64,000 bases of DNA from Opisthocomus hoazin. Its lineage: Eukaryota; Chordata; Aves; Opisthocomiformes; Opisthocomidae. The position numbers and the translations under genes are program-made. The DNA lies in assembly GCF_030867145.1 (NCBI RefSeq), contig NC_134415.1:52032693-52096692 (forward strand), given 5' to 3'. The first letter of the stretch is position 1, and every line of letters begins with the position of its first letter. Shown in pieces: positions 1-13,046 of this stretch. Under the pieces are notes generated by a model, which was given only the letters and a program-made list of their open reading frames with translations, made no database searches and was not told the DNA's origin.

Positions 1-1969
1 AACCTTGCAGAGTCAGCCAAGAAAATTTGTTTTATTCCAGCTCAGCCACTCATGGCAAGAGGCTCCCAACCTCACAGAGGCTTTAAATCCTTCCCAGAGT
101 CAAAAAAAGCCCTAGCCTCAGAATTGTGTGGAACAGCAAGTCAAACTCCTTTTCAGAGTACGAAGCAGAGGGAGGAGAGGGTTTTCTTTGCATTGTTTTA
201 CCTGCACAGCCTCCTTAGAGGTTGTTTATTTGCTGGTGCCCACCAGCATCTTGCACTGTACCACTGTTATATGTGGAAATTGCTGTGCAAGTACAGCTGA
301 ACACACACTACTGCCAGGCAGGCGTCACAGCATCAGCACAGTCTGCAGAAAGTAAAAACAGCTCAAAAAAAAAAATACAACACAAAAAAAGAGAACTCAT
401 GCAACTAAGGTTTTAGAAAATGCTGATTATAGTGCATTTGAGAAACATTTTGCAGCTGTGCCATTAAAACCTATAACACAACACATACCCACAAAGGCAA
501 GATTACAGAGGTAACTTGGATTTTTTACATTTCCTTTTGCACACTTGGCCACAAAACCCAAAGCTCCCAGAGTCACTCCTGCAGGGAAGCTCACATGAGT
601 GCACGGGTGATGCGAGTGGGTTACGGTAACAGCCAGGCTATAAACTAGACAACTGGGAGATGGGTCTACACAGCACGAGCTTTTGATAAAGCAGGATAAA
701 GTTTTTATTAGCATACTTTTACAACTACTCCTCTCAAAAGTATCAGACCAAAGCAGGTTCAGGAAGAAAATAAGAGATTTCCAGATGACAGTTTGTTTGT
801 CAGTCATGGCAGGGGCAGAATTACATCTGTTTGAGGATTTTGCAAGCAGAAACTACTCGACAACTGTTTGGAATTGGAAAAAATAGAAATAATCCTAAAG
901 GAAAAAAAAAATCACACAGAAGATTAGGTAAACAAGAGTACATAGCTAACATGGTACAATGGGTATTGCTCCCCTGAGTTTGTGTGTTTATACATGCCTG
1001 TACACCCACAATCATTTTAGTATCTTGAAAACAGCAGTAAAATTATTTAATAATACATGTTTTTTTCAGAACTGGGGTGTAACCTCTGAAGCCAAAGGCA
1101 GAGAGATAAAGTATCACCCATCCTGGGAATAATACGCTGACAGTTGTTGATAAGGATCAGTCCAGTGATGCAGTTAAAAATCAGAGTGTACCACAGAGAA
1201 ACTCCTGGTTTTCCTTTAGATGCTTTTTACACCCACTACACAAAGATGTATGAATAACTTATAAAGGTTAGAACTGGGGGGTTAGGATGTTCTTCGGACA
1301 GGGTAAAGCCTGGAAAAAAGATCAAGGCCAAACGTGCAGTATGAAGTTAAATGAGAGAAATCAGAGTTTGAAGTTGAATCACTGAACTGTTATCAGCTAC
1401 AAAGCAATTCCCTGCCACCGTGAGCTGAAGTATTCCCCCTTCCTCTACTACTTTCTTTTCTGCAGCTGCTCTTACACTAGTAAAAATTTTATATGTTCTT
1501 CTACACATTTCAGGTCCCAAAACACAGTCAACTGTACTTAGCTTTAGATGGCAGATATCCTTCTGAATATTAACATATATCACTACTCTCTTACTAGTTT
1601 TAATAACAATGCTGGCATTTTTCAAACTAGTTGCAACTTGTGTAAGTAACTATGAATTAAACACCACATACCTAATTCCTTTGCTAACCTTTGTTTCAAC
1701 AACACAGCAATGTGTAAGTATAACTATAATAAGTGTTGATGGGATTTATAACTAGGTCCTGACTATAAATCATATTTTTATCAGTCTTATAAACTTTTTA
1801 TTGCTTTTTTTTAATCATTCATTTTATAGGAATACGTGCTACCTCCTCTAATCAGAAGGACCTATATGAAGGTTTAGCTTCTATTACGTCCGCCAAAAGA
1901 AAACAGGTATTGCTCTTTACTCCTAAGAAAAAAACAAAAATCAATGTAAACATTTATGGATTCCAAGGA

Positions 1970-2023
1970 GAAAGAAGTTTATTTGGAGTCTATCTGAAGA
2001 AAGAAGTTTATTTGGAGTCTATC
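1970..2023. repeat. 29-bp-period tandem duplication (two copies)
   Basis: A 25-bp block beginning GAAAGAAGTTTATTTGGAG occurs at 1970-1994 and again, identical, at 1999-2023. The period is 29 bp. It looks like a recent local slippage or duplication in non-coding DNA. Confidence 0.85.
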
Positions 2024-4667
2024 ATATTTGTGTTCATGGTAAAACTGAAAGCTCTGTACAAAGGGATTGACACAGCCCTGCCAAAATCAATGGCATTTGT
2101 CACAGCAAGAGGATGGAGCCAAAACACTCAAAACAGATCAACGACATGGCACAGGTGGACAAACCGCTCGATCATTAGCTATTACTTTAAGCTTAGATCT
2201 CCTTTATAAGGCAAGTGGGTGAGAAGAGCAAACAAAACCCATATCAATCACCACATTCACACAGTTCCCAACTTCTATTTATAGTTTTACTTTGAAATTA
2301 AAGAGAAAAATGCAAACCATCATGCCAAAGGGGAAAGAGAGAGAATGGATACAATCTGCAGGACTGTGAACTTTAAGACTGCTGCTTTATTTCAAGTGTG
2401 CCATCCACCATGCCCACAGCACTGACAAAATCTGAACTTGCAGCAATGTCCAACATCTGAGAGTTTCAAAGATTTTTTCCTTGAGTTTCATAGAGAGCAA
2501 AAATACAAATAATTCAACGGCTAAGAAGTTTTAATTATTGACAAGCTGTAGGAAAGTGATAATTTCCTGTCTTTTTTTTCCTGATTTTTACATGACATCC
2601 TCCTGCCTTTCTCTGAGACTACTAGGGCCTTTCTGGATGGTACCACCAGCAGCTTTGAGCCTTCCAGAGCTTTGTTCTTGGTTAGAGAAGCCCTATTAAT
2701 CACTGTGTTGTCTTTTTAGTCTCTTACTTGAAAATGCATTTTACAATTAAAACACTAAGTTAAAAGAAAGCACACCCAACATGAAAGCCTAAGTAATCAT
2801 TAAATAGCTATTTCAAAATGTCATATGCACAGCTCAATAATCACGACTACTTTATCAACAAAGGATTTGAAGAGTCCCAAATTTACCTTTTTCATTATTT
2901 TTGTACCATCACCTGACACAACAGATCAATCACATTTGCCTTTGAATCACCCATCTTCGCCCCATGCTCAATTGCCAACTTGAGTCATGTCATCAATCCT
3001 TATTGCTGTCTTCCATCTCATCTTCTTGTTTAATTAACACCTTGCTTACTCATCCATTTGGTACACTAATCCCTAACACAAGGCCTTTCACCATTGTCTT
3101 GCCTCAAAACAGACAAGAGCCCCACAAGGACAGGGGCAGACCCCAAACCTGCAGCCACACTCCCAAGCGGAGCAGTGGCCAAAGGGATTTTAATCAGGCA
3201 AGTACATCCTCACATGACAGCAACAGATAGCTCACATTTCTCCCTAACAGAAATAGGAAAGCAGTAAAGGAAATACATCAAGCCTTCAAGTTCCAATTCC
3301 TTTAAAATTTGAGAAAGATTTAAGGCAATAGTGTGCGCAATCCCACTAGTTTGTGGGTTACCACACAGGAAAATCCTAGACAGTAACTGGGTTTGTTTTT
3401 TGAAATGCATTAAAAAAATATATTTATCTTATTTTACATTCATTTTCTTTGCATTACATGCTGGATCAGACAGCTACTTGCCCATTAAACAACGTGCCTT
3501 TGCTTTGCTTCAGAAATCACCTTCCCAAAAGGATGCCCGCCCTCAGTCTGACACTGCCATTTGCACAGTTTTCAGCCCTGGGCAAGTAATTCAGGGCCTC
3601 AGATCATTTCAGACCTATTTATATTCCTTGGTATTTATCATAATTCTGATCATAATTATTTAAAATTAGCCCTCTGGCACTTCACAGCCAGAGGTCTGCA
3701 TGACCTCATAGGTTGGTACAGAGAGGAGCCTTGAGCAGTGCTCAGCCCTCAGATGGGATTTTTGGGGAGAGGTTGCCAGGCCACAAAACATTTTAATTTG
3801 GGTACCCAAAACTGAATTGACAGTAAATAAGCACACACATTTGGAAGCTTTGTGCATTACACATGGTGTTCACTTACATTACTTTTTAAACTAACTGAAG
3901 ATACAGGTCACAGAATTCATTTGTGGTGTTAGAAAGGGTGCCAATTCAGTTTTGAAACAGGCATCTAAAAATCATCCCATACAGCCAGAGTGTTTGTGTG
4001 TTTATTTTTGTTAAACTGTTCTGTTAAGAATACAGCATTGAATGCTCAGAGTTCACATAAATGCCTGAAAAGGCTTTAAATCACACCTCTAGGTCCTCCT
4101 CTTTAAACCATGGACTGAGTGTCTCTTCAGCCACTCTTCACTCCTATTGCACCCACACAAAGGGCAAAGCACTGTCTCTCATCAATTTTGTAAAAGTCAT
4201 TGTTTTTGTAAATTTTCCCCTTCACTCCAAGTAAATTGTTTTGTTTTTTTCTTTTCTGTGCCACTCATCTTCCCTGTAAGTTAAAAATTGTCCATAAATA
4301 TTTTGTTTGATAGCACCAAAGAGGCAAGCTGGAGATTTATCTCAAGGACTACAGAGCTATGAGGTAATATGTAATGAAAAACAAACTGTTGTTTCCTATT
4401 ATTCCACAACTATTCAGTCTATCTCCTGAACTTTCCAAGCAAGCTGTGGAGGATTTGTGTGGGTACAAGCTGCGCTCTGCGGGAATCGCCATACAACAGC
4501 AAGAACCCAGCTTGGACTGCAACATGGGAAGCAGCTTCCTTGGTCAGCTAACCAGTGCCATCGTATGGCAGAAGATAAAATAGAGGAAGATGCACAAAAT
4601 AACTACTTGCTGCAAATGTGGGCAGGTAGTCCCAATTTATTCACTACAGAAAGGTCAGGGCATGACA

Positions 4668-4733
4668 GACACACACCCCGACACACACACCCCGACACAC
4701 ACACCCCGACACACACACCCCGACACACACACC
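4668..4733. repeat. 14-bp minisatellite (GACACACACACCCC)n
   Basis: About 4.6 near-perfect copies of the 14-bp unit GACACACACACCCC lie in tandem. The first copy is two bases short and the last is partial, running into ACCTCC. It is likely polymorphic in length. Frames that cross it on the minus strand give an artificial Cys/Val-rich peptide. Confidence 0.9.
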
Positions 4734-7700
4734 TCCAGTGATCTTCCAAAAAAGACTCCAGCAAAGACGTGTAGCACAAAGGATGGTCTCTGGGATGAAA
4801 ATGTGATGTTTCACACTGGAGGAAATGCATCATTATCCAGTGCACTGTTTAGAAACTCATTGTAGTTATTCATTCCTCTCATTTTCTGGTGAAGCCAAAG
4901 CAGATTAAGTGACACATCTTAAGGAAAGAGAAACTTTGTTGTCAGAAGAGGAGAAGAGGTAACTTTTAAAGCCTTTTACTGAGCTCTGCAAGGCATCCTC
5001 TCAGCCAGGATTTGGGATAACAAGGTGACTTCCAAACATGAACAACAGCACTCCCTGCTTGCAAGGATTTCTTTAAGAAAATACTCTTTCCCTCAATACT
5101 GTTTTTTCAACCTCACCAGCTGCTGCCTCAGCTAAAGGGCACTGCTCTGCCACCCTCACTTACACCTAGCAGTACCCACCCAGCTTTTACAAATTACATT
5201 TATGAATTTCCCCTTAATTTATGACATTCCTCCTTTTTCCAACCCAAATGCCCTCATTTATGACAACACAAATGAGCAGCAAGCATTTTGGGTCCATCTA
5301 CTCATTCCTTTCCTTTGCCCCCATGAGCATACCCCAGCTCCCCAGCCTCAGCTCGATACCCACCTCCAGAGCACATTTGGATGTGTAAATACGAAGCTAA
5401 CTCCTTTGAGAGGACAGACCTTGTTACAGGGAATAATATTCCTTTAGGCAGATGATGGAAATAGGCATTAATATAATCTTCCAGCACGTGCAGATAATTA
5501 TTTCAGAAGAACCTGGACTTAAATGAATTGAGGTGGTTTCAACTGCCAAAAGACCCAAATCCACAGCCCCAAGAAACCGTTACAGCTCTACCTCAGTACC
5601 TGGCCAAGGACATTAAAATTTCTGAAAAGAAGAACTACAAACCATGTCTTTACTTCCCAGTAATATAGAGGGTTTTCTATCAACATATATAACAATTTCT
5701 ATTAGCAGCAGACAGGCACCCCCCATTATCCCACAGAACTGCTCTTGCAAGCTCACATTAACATGTTTTAGTCAAAGCCTGTGCACAGCTACAAAGTCCC
5801 TGGATCTGAATGCAGAAGTTTTCATTAGAGACCCTCAGTTTTAAAGACTGCTCCTACCCTACACATCTGCTGAGCCTCTTTTTAACCTGACAGAAGACTG
5901 CAAAAGACCCAGTTGCCCACACTTTCTTGCATAAAGCATATCTTAAAGCTGTCCAGTTGGAGACACATCACATCCCATAACACAAGCAGGACATCTTGGT
6001 TGAAAACAGGTTACTAAATGTAAGACTGTTTTATTCTCAATTTCATACAACAGATAGGACAAAGGAGAGCTCAAGCAAACATGAAGGAGTTGCACTCCAC
6101 TTGTTCAAGTGAAGAGCCTGTCTTATCTTTGTTGTTTTGTCTGTTTTGTTTTCTGCCACAACTGGAAAAAAAATAGCAATCTTGAAGTCTTTCACTTATT
6201 TTAGATTTCACAGTAATAAAAATCATAATGCAAATGTCTTGGAACATTATTACTCAAAAGAAAAGAGTACAATGGACTGTGTCTATTACATTGTGGATAT
6301 GGTGGACCGTACTGTATGCAAACATAAAGGCTATACACACAGAGTTTGATTAGTGCCATATCCAAATAGCTTTCCTGGAGATAAGAAAAAAAAAAAAAAA
6401 GATTTATTCTGACAATCATTCAATCCTCTGCCTTGCTTACGCTTTATAGGGTCCTTGGGACTCACAAAACCAAACCAACATGCCCGACTTACTTCAGAAA
6501 TCACAGCACTGGTTTGGGAAAGTGGATTTGCAACTGCAAGTGTTTCTTATGGGTTCAAGCACTCACCTAACAGAGATGCTTGGCTGTAGACATCTCCAAC
6601 TTACTCTGTAGGCCAGTAACACTTTGGAGGATCGCAGGCTCGAATTTAGTTACCTACATCCTCTGCTTGAAACTGTCCTCTGTTCCCACAAACAAGGCAC
6701 AGCCAGTGCTACTGTATCACACCTCCTTCCTGCTCAGGGAGCAGAGCAGCATGTAGTCCACAGCACTCAGAAGAAGCAGGAAAGAGGACTAGTGCTGCCC
6801 TAAACCAGGATGAGACATAATGCAAGCCAGGAGTCAGACCACTGTGGCTGGGTAGTTTGTTTAATGCAATCAGCCCACCTTCTTACTTTTGCTCCAAAAT
6901 CCCTCATTCAAATAATTATTACATCCACCTGCCACAGGTTTGATAACTAAGTTCATCCAAATGAATTTTGTGGAGAAAACAGGGAGATTTACTCAAGTAA
7001 TCATTACAGCTAATGCAAGCTAAGGAAATCTAGCAGCATCTGAAAGCTATCACAAGAGATATGGCAGGGAATTAAAGTAGAGCTAACCATGATGGGAATA
7101 TGGGGACATGGGGAGAAGACCAAGTAAAAGAGACAAGAATTTGCTTTAGAATCTCTATTTCAATGTATACTCCTAAGGCTTCTTTAAAAAGTTGGGATGA
7201 GCACTATGTATCCTGCTAAAACAAGTTTACCAGTTCAAAAAAAGTTACTTGCTCAGGTGTGGCATATGAACAGCCTCCTAGGGCTACTTAATGCTGATTC
7301 CAGTCACATTCTGTAGTTGTTGTTCATAGCTTATAATCAAATCAGCAGAGCAAGATATTCACTACTGGGAAACTTTATTGGAACAGTAACAGGCACAATT
7401 ACTTACCAGCATTGTCCTTTTCTGCAATAATGACTGAAAGAAGGAAAATAAATGACTGTTGAGGTTTTTTTATTATTATTTTAAGGTAAATGCTATCTTT
7501 GTCATTCCCCATGAGTTGCTTTCATATAGCCAGATTAGTGCAATGGGTTTCACTTAAAAAAACAAATGTAAAAAAAGTAATATGTGCATATAACTTCATG
7601 CCAAAACTATTTAAGGAGCTCAATTTAAACTTATAGTATAAAGTAGCATATAAACCTAAGCCTAGGAGAAAGCAGAGCCATAAGAAGCCATTCAGTAGAT

Positions 7701-9651
7701 GAGTGTATGCAAAATGGTAAATGCCTCTTGCTGCTGAAGTTGGCCGTACGCTTTGCCATGCACTTAAAACATGCACGTATCACTTCTTTACACATGCATG
7801 TGGCTTTTTTAAAAATTTTTTTTTTGTTTTACAAGGGAGACAGCGATTTAAATGAGATATTTATTTAGCTGCAGGATGGGGAGTGGGCTGCAAACAGAAT
7901 TGGGTGATGAACTACAGATGTATCCTGGCCAAAATAAGTAAGTGGCCTAAGACTAAGCGGATCATAACTGATTCCCACACACAACTTGGGAAACTTTAAT
8001 GCAGATGAGTTTTCTGCCACTGTCCCACAAGTTGCACCAGCACACCCAGTAAGCTGGAGAGGGTGGGGCAGAGACATACAGGCTGAAAGGGAGTTGCTTA
8101 AGCTACTGCTGAAAGAGATGCCTGCTTTTAATAAACGCTACGGTATAAATAAACTCATACACCATAAGAAGATGGAGCAATTTCATTACAGATGATATTA
8201 AAAGTCTTGATTTCAATTGGCAGAGGCTGCTAGAAAAGGCTCAAAAACTACTGCCAGTCTCGTGTAAGCTAAACTAATGATCCAAAGCATATCAAAACTA
8301 TTGACATCAAATAGATATATTTACTCAATGCTTTCCCCAGATGCTTATAACTGCACATCCAAGCTGTCTGGGTGTTTCAAAGAGCAGAAGGCACCTGGTG
8401 AATTCAGTGTTTTTCTTAACATTGCTTGTCTGACTAAATGTCTCCCAGGAGAAACTCATAGGCTTTGTATTACGTGGGAGACTTTGAAATAGTTATAGCA
8501 GAGCTTTCTGAAGAAGCAATGTAATATTCTTTAAGAAATTTCCATTTGTACATTATTATAGAGGCTAAAATTTCAAATACAGCAAAGAAATATCTACTCT
8601 GAAATCCCATTTTACAAAAAAAGAGGTACTAAGGATGGACTCTTAAAAATTCTTGGCAGGTTCAAGTTTTTATGCTAAATAGCTGCAGGTATCCACACTG
8701 ATCTTGATTTTTTTGTTGTTATTGTTTGGTTTGAGGTTGGTTTGGTTTTGTTTTTTTTTAATTTCTTACTGATTCCTCTTGCTTTCAAAGGGAATAACTT
8801 TTCCAGGTAAGCAGAAAGCCACAGCCAGTGGAAGCAGAACACATACCATGGGTGCCTTTCTGAACGGGGCGAGAAATGGGGTAAATGGTGGCAGTCGCAG
8901 CTACTCAGCCTGAAACATAGGAAAAGGGTCTGGTGGCAAGCAGGGGAGCTGTTCTGGGGGAGACATGCCTCATACTGCAGCATGATGGGAACAGCCTCAC
9001 CCACAGAAAAGAGATTTGGACCTCCCGGCTCCTTCTCTGTGGGGTTTGCTATGAGGGTAACCTGGCTAAGCCAGCCACCGGAGGCTACCGGGAGAGAAAC
9101 GCCTGCTTGGGTGATCTCTGAGTTCTGGGTGGAGAAAGATTTCAGGAGAGGTTTTACTCCTAGACATTGTTCCAAGGATAATGCGTACAAATTTTAATTC
9201 GGTTTTCAGCGTGGATATATATTTGGATGGATAAATTTTCAATAAAATAGCAAAGATAAATCTATCTCCACATGTGCTGTCACCAGAGCTGAGATTAGCC
9301 CTTATTTATGGTTGCTGAACATCTGTGGGTAGGGCGTTCACAGCAGAGGTCCTTTGGCTCTGGAGCTTGTTACCTCTCTTGATGAGGAATCCAAATGTGC
9401 TGGTCTTCAGAGCATGGTGCACGGACTGTCTATTTGACACATTTGGTCTTGTTTTAGGAAGACAATAATGTGAAATACAGTCAGTAAAGCGTGATCAGGT
9501 GAGACCTGAATAAGAGCATTTGTGGAGGTTAACTATAGAAAAGTGGTATCAGCAGCATGGTGTCACAGAATCACAGAATCACAGAATGGTAGGGGTTGGA
9601 AGGGACCTCTGTGGGTCATCTAGTCCAACCCTCCTGCCGAAGCAGGGTCAC

Positions 9652-12457
9652 CTACAGCAGGCTGCACAGGACCTTGTCCAGGTGGGTCTTGAATATCTCC
9701 AGAGAAGGAGACTCCACAACCTCCCTGGGCAGCCTGTTCCAGTGCTCCGTCACCCTCAGAGGGAAGAAGTTCTTCCTCATGTTCAGAGGGAATTTCCTGT
9801 GCTTCATTTTGTGCCCATTACCCCTTGTCCTGTCGCTGGGCACTACTGAAAAGAGTTTGGCCCCATCCTCCTGACACCCACCCTTCAGATATTTGTAAGG
9901 ATATATTAGGTCCCCTCGCAGCCTTCTCTTCTTCAGGCTGAACAAGCCCAGCTCCCTCAGCCTCTCCTCGTAGGAGAGATGTTCCAGTCCCCTCATCATC
10001 CTTGTAGCCCTCCGCTGGACTCTCTCCAGTAGCTCTTCATCTTTCTTGAACTGGGGAGCCCAGAACTGGACAGAGTACTCCAGATGAGGCCTCACCAGGG
10101 CAGTGTAGAGGGGAAGGAGAACCTCCCTCGACCTGCTGGCCACACTCCTCTTGATGCACCCCAGGATCCCATTGGCCTTCTTGGCAGCCAGGGCACACTG
10201 CTGGCTCATGGTTAACCTGTCGTCCACCAGGACACCCAGGCCCCTCTCTGCAGAGCTGCTCTCCAGCAGGTCCACCCCAAGCCTGTACTGATGCATGGGG
10301 TTATTCCTCCCCAGGTCCAGGACCCTGCATTTGCCTTTGTTGAACCTCATCAGGTTCCTCTCTGCCCAACTTTCCAGCCTGTCCAGGTCTCGCTGAATGG
10401 CAGCACAGCCTTCCGGTGTGTCTGCCCCTCCTCCCAGTTTGGTGTCATCAGCAAACTTGCTGAGGGTACATTCTAACTCTTCATCCAGGTCGTTGATGAA
10501 GAAGTTAAGCAAGGCTGGGCCCAGTACTGACCCCCTGGGGGACACCACTAGTTACAGGCCTCCAACTAGACTCAGCGCCGCTGATGACAACCCTCTGAGT
10601 TCTGCCATTCAGGCAGTTCTCAATCCACTTCACCGACCACTCATCCAGCCCACACTTCCTGAGCTTCCCTAGGAGGATATTATGGGAGACTGTGTCGCAA
10701 GCCTTGCTGAAGTCGAGGTAGACAACATCCACGGCTCTCCCTTCGTCTACCCAGCCAGTCATGTCATCGTAGAAAGCTATTAGATTGGTCAGGCATGATT
10801 TCCCCTTGGTGAATCCATGCTGATTACTCCTGATAACCTTCTTTTCCTCCACTTGCTTGATGATGGACTCGAGGATAAGCTGCTCCATCACCTTTCCCGG
10901 GATGGAGGTGAGGCTGACCGGCCTGTAGCTCCCTGGGTCCTCCTTCTTGCCCTTTTTGAAGATTGGAGTGACATTGGCCTTTCTCCAGTCCTCGGGCACC
11001 TCTCCTGTCCTCCAGGACCTCTCAAAGATGATGGAGAGTGGCTCAGCAATGACATCCGCCAGCTCCCTCAGTACTCGTGGGTGCATTCCATCGGGGCCCA
11101 TGGATTTGTGGACGTCCAGATCGCTTAAGCGATCCCTCACACAGTCCTCCTCGACCAAGAGAAAGTCATCCTCTCTGCAGGCTTCCTCTCTTACCTCCAG
11201 GGCCTGGGATTCCTGAGGGCCGGCCTTAGCAGTGAAGACTGAGGCAAAAAAGGCATTCAGTAGCTCTGCCTTCTCCGCATCCTCCGTCACCAGGACACCC
11301 GCCTCATTCAGCAGCGGCCCCACATTGTCCCTAGCCTTACTTTTGCTGCTGATGTAGTTGAAGAAGCCCTTCTTGTTGTTTTTGACTTCCCTTGCCAGCT
11401 TCAATTCCAGGTGGGCTTTGGCCTTCCTCGTCGCATCCCTGCACGCTCTGACCACATTCCTGTACTCTTCCCAAGTGGCCTGCCCCTCTTTCCACATTCC
11501 ATGGACCTTTCTCTTCTGCCTGATCTCTGCTAGAAGCTCCTTGTTTAACCATGCAGGTCTCCTGCCTCCTTTGCTCGATTTCTTTCTCAGGGGGATGCAT
11601 TGCTCCTGTGCATGGAGGAAGTGTCGTTTAAAGAGCGACCAGCACTCATGGACCCCCCTGCCTTCGAGAGCCCTGGCCCATGGGATTCCTCCCAGTAGCT
11701 CCTTGAAGAGGGCAAAGTCAGCCCTCCTAAGGTCCAGGGTTTTGATCCTGCTTATCGCCCTGCTTCCTCCACACAGGATCCTGAACTCGACCATTTCATG
11801 GTCACTGCAGCCAAGTCTACCTCCGACCTTCACATCCTCAACCAGTCCCTCCTTGTTTGTTAACACAAGGTCCAGCAGCGCCCCTTTCCTTGTTGGTTCC
11901 TCCACCACTTGCATCAGAAAGTTATCATCGATGCTCTGTAGGAACCTCCTGGATTGCGCCTGCCTAGCTGTATGGTCTTCCCAGCTGATGTCAGGGTGGT
12001 TGAAGTCCCCCATGAGAACCAGGGCCTATGACTGTGAGGCTGCTTGCAGCTGCCTGTAGAAGGCCTCATCAACCTCCTCCTCCTGGTCAGGTGGCCTGTA
12101 GTACACACTCACTGTAATGTCACCAGTATGAGCCTGTCCCTTAATTCTAACCCACAAGATCTCAACTTGTTCCTCATTTGCCCCCAGGCCAAGCTCAATG
12201 CATTCCAGTTGCTCCCTCACATATAGAGCAACTCCACCACCTCTCCTTGTTGGCCTGTCTTTCCTAAAGAGTCTGTAGCCATCCATGACAGCATGCCAGT
12301 CATGCGAGTTGTCCCACCACGTTTCTGTGATGGCGACCAAGTCGTAGCCGTCCTGCTGTATAATGGCTTCCAGCTCCTCCTGTTTATTGCCCATGCTATG
12401 TGCATTGGTATAGACACACTTGAGCTGGGCTGTCAATCTCACCCCTGACCCTGGCAC
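9652..12457 (-). pseudogene. CR1 ORF2 endonuclease/reverse transcriptase, broken
   Basis: The minus-strand frame carries an APE-type endonuclease (about 12457-11760) and a reverse transcriptase (about 11200-9800). Visible endonuclease motifs are TNAHSMGNK, ITETWW, YYRPP, GDFNHPD and the terminal SDH block (GCSDHEMVEF). RT motifs are SYRPVSL, the HGFTKGKS block, VYLDFSKA and the catalytic FADDTKLGG. Two lesions are seen. An in-frame TAG at 12026-12028 lies between the endonuclease YYRPP and GDFN motifs. A one-base frameshift lies near 10525-10545, in a G-run just before the catalytic FADD block, so the RT continues in another frame from about 10548 to the stop at 9652. The N-terminal start is uncertain. 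As it stands it cannot make one continuous protein. Long + strand open frames over this interval are shadows. Confidence 0.9.
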
Positions 12458-12513
12458 GCCAAGGCTGGGCTCATCCCTAGTGAGCTGGGCAATATCCCCT
12501 TCCCCCTTCGAAC

Positions 12514-13035
12514 CTAGTTTAAAGCCCTCTCAATGAGTCCTGCCAGCTCGTGGCCAAGAATCCTTTTTCCCCTTTGAGATAGCTGCCATCCACCTGTTGC
12601 CAGCAGGCCCGGTGCTGTGTACACCTCCCCATGATCAAAGAAGCCAAAATTTGACCGATGGCACCAGTCCCTGAGCCACCTGTTAACCAGGTGAGTTTTC
12701 CTGCCCCTTTCAGTGCTGTTCCCTGCCACTGATGGGATGGAGGAAAACACCACCTGCGCCCCTGATCCCTCAACCAGTCGCCCCAGTGCCCTGAAGTCCC
12801 TTTTGATGGCCTTGGGACTTCTTTGTGCTATCTTGTCCCCGCCAACCTGCATTACCAAGAGGGGGTAGTAATCAGAAGGCTCCACCAGACCAGGGCGTTT
12901 CTTCGCAACATCCCTAACCCGGGCCCCAGGGAGGCAGCAGACTTCCCTGTGGGATGGGTCCGGTCAGCAGATTGGGCCCTCTGTTCCCCTCAGAAGGGAA
13001 TCACCTATGACAATGACCCTCCTTTTTTTCTTAGT
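12514..13035 (-). pseudogene. CR1 ORF1 C-terminal SGNH/GDSL-like esterase remnant
   Basis: On the minus strand the first visible residues after the truncation include a GDSLLRGTEG block, which matches block I of SGNH hydrolases (nucleophile Ser). It is followed by VMQVGGDKI and then a C-terminal DWCHRSNFGFFDHG block that could supply the Asp/His pair. CR1 ORF1 proteins are known to carry an esterase domain of this type. An in-frame TGA near 12971 separates block I from the rest, so the longest continuous frame is 12514-12885 (123 codons). The RNA-binding N-terminal half of ORF1 is absent because of the 5' truncation. Confidence 0.72.
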
Positions 13036-13046
13036 TGAGGCAGTTG

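Larger units (their letters stand above)
1..9562. other. Intergenic region upstream of PNPT1
   Basis: I recognise no conserved coding exon on either strand. Open frames here are short, lack recognisable domains and sit in AT-rich sequence. The human order suggests EFEMP1 lies upstream of PNPT1, but I could not find any EFEMP1-like EGF exon, so it must lie to the left of this window if synteny holds. The stretch holds a 29-bp-period tandem duplication near 1970 and a 14-bp minisatellite near 4668. Nothing else stands out. Confidence 0.6.
9563..13046 (-). mobile_element. CR1 LINE retrotransposon, 5'-truncated, minus strand
   Basis: Read on the minus strand this is a non-LTR retrotransposon of the CR1 clade, about 3.5 kb against roughly 4.5 kb for a full element. 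The 3' end is marked by three CACAGAAT units (minus strand ATTCTGTG) at 9563-9587, the diagnostic CR1 tail. They are followed by the typical short 3' UTR motif GGACCTCTGTGGGTCATCTA on the + strand. Upstream, in minus orientation, come ORF2 (endonuclease plus reverse transcriptase) and the C-terminal esterase part of ORF1. The truncation point is near 13046, where similarity to the ORF1 frame stops. I saw no convincing target-site duplication, which is normal for CR1. The frames are nearly intact, so it is a relatively young copy. Confidence 0.93.

Noticed and set aside
4603-4845. Cys/Val/Gly-rich minus-strand frame
   Set aside because: Its composition comes entirely from the 14-bp CA-rich minisatellite.
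8675-9190. 171-codon open frame on the minus strand in the upstream intergenic region
   Set aside because: No recognisable domain, Lys/Thr-rich tail derived from a T-rich tract, no splice or promoter context. Probably chance.
1-9562. EFEMP1 3' exons or its UTR, expected from human gene order
   Set aside because: No calcium-binding EGF motifs or EFEMP1-like C-terminus were seen on either strand.
11358-12059. 233-codon + strand open frame
   Set aside because: It lies antisense to the CR1 ORF2 coding frame and is a shadow of it.
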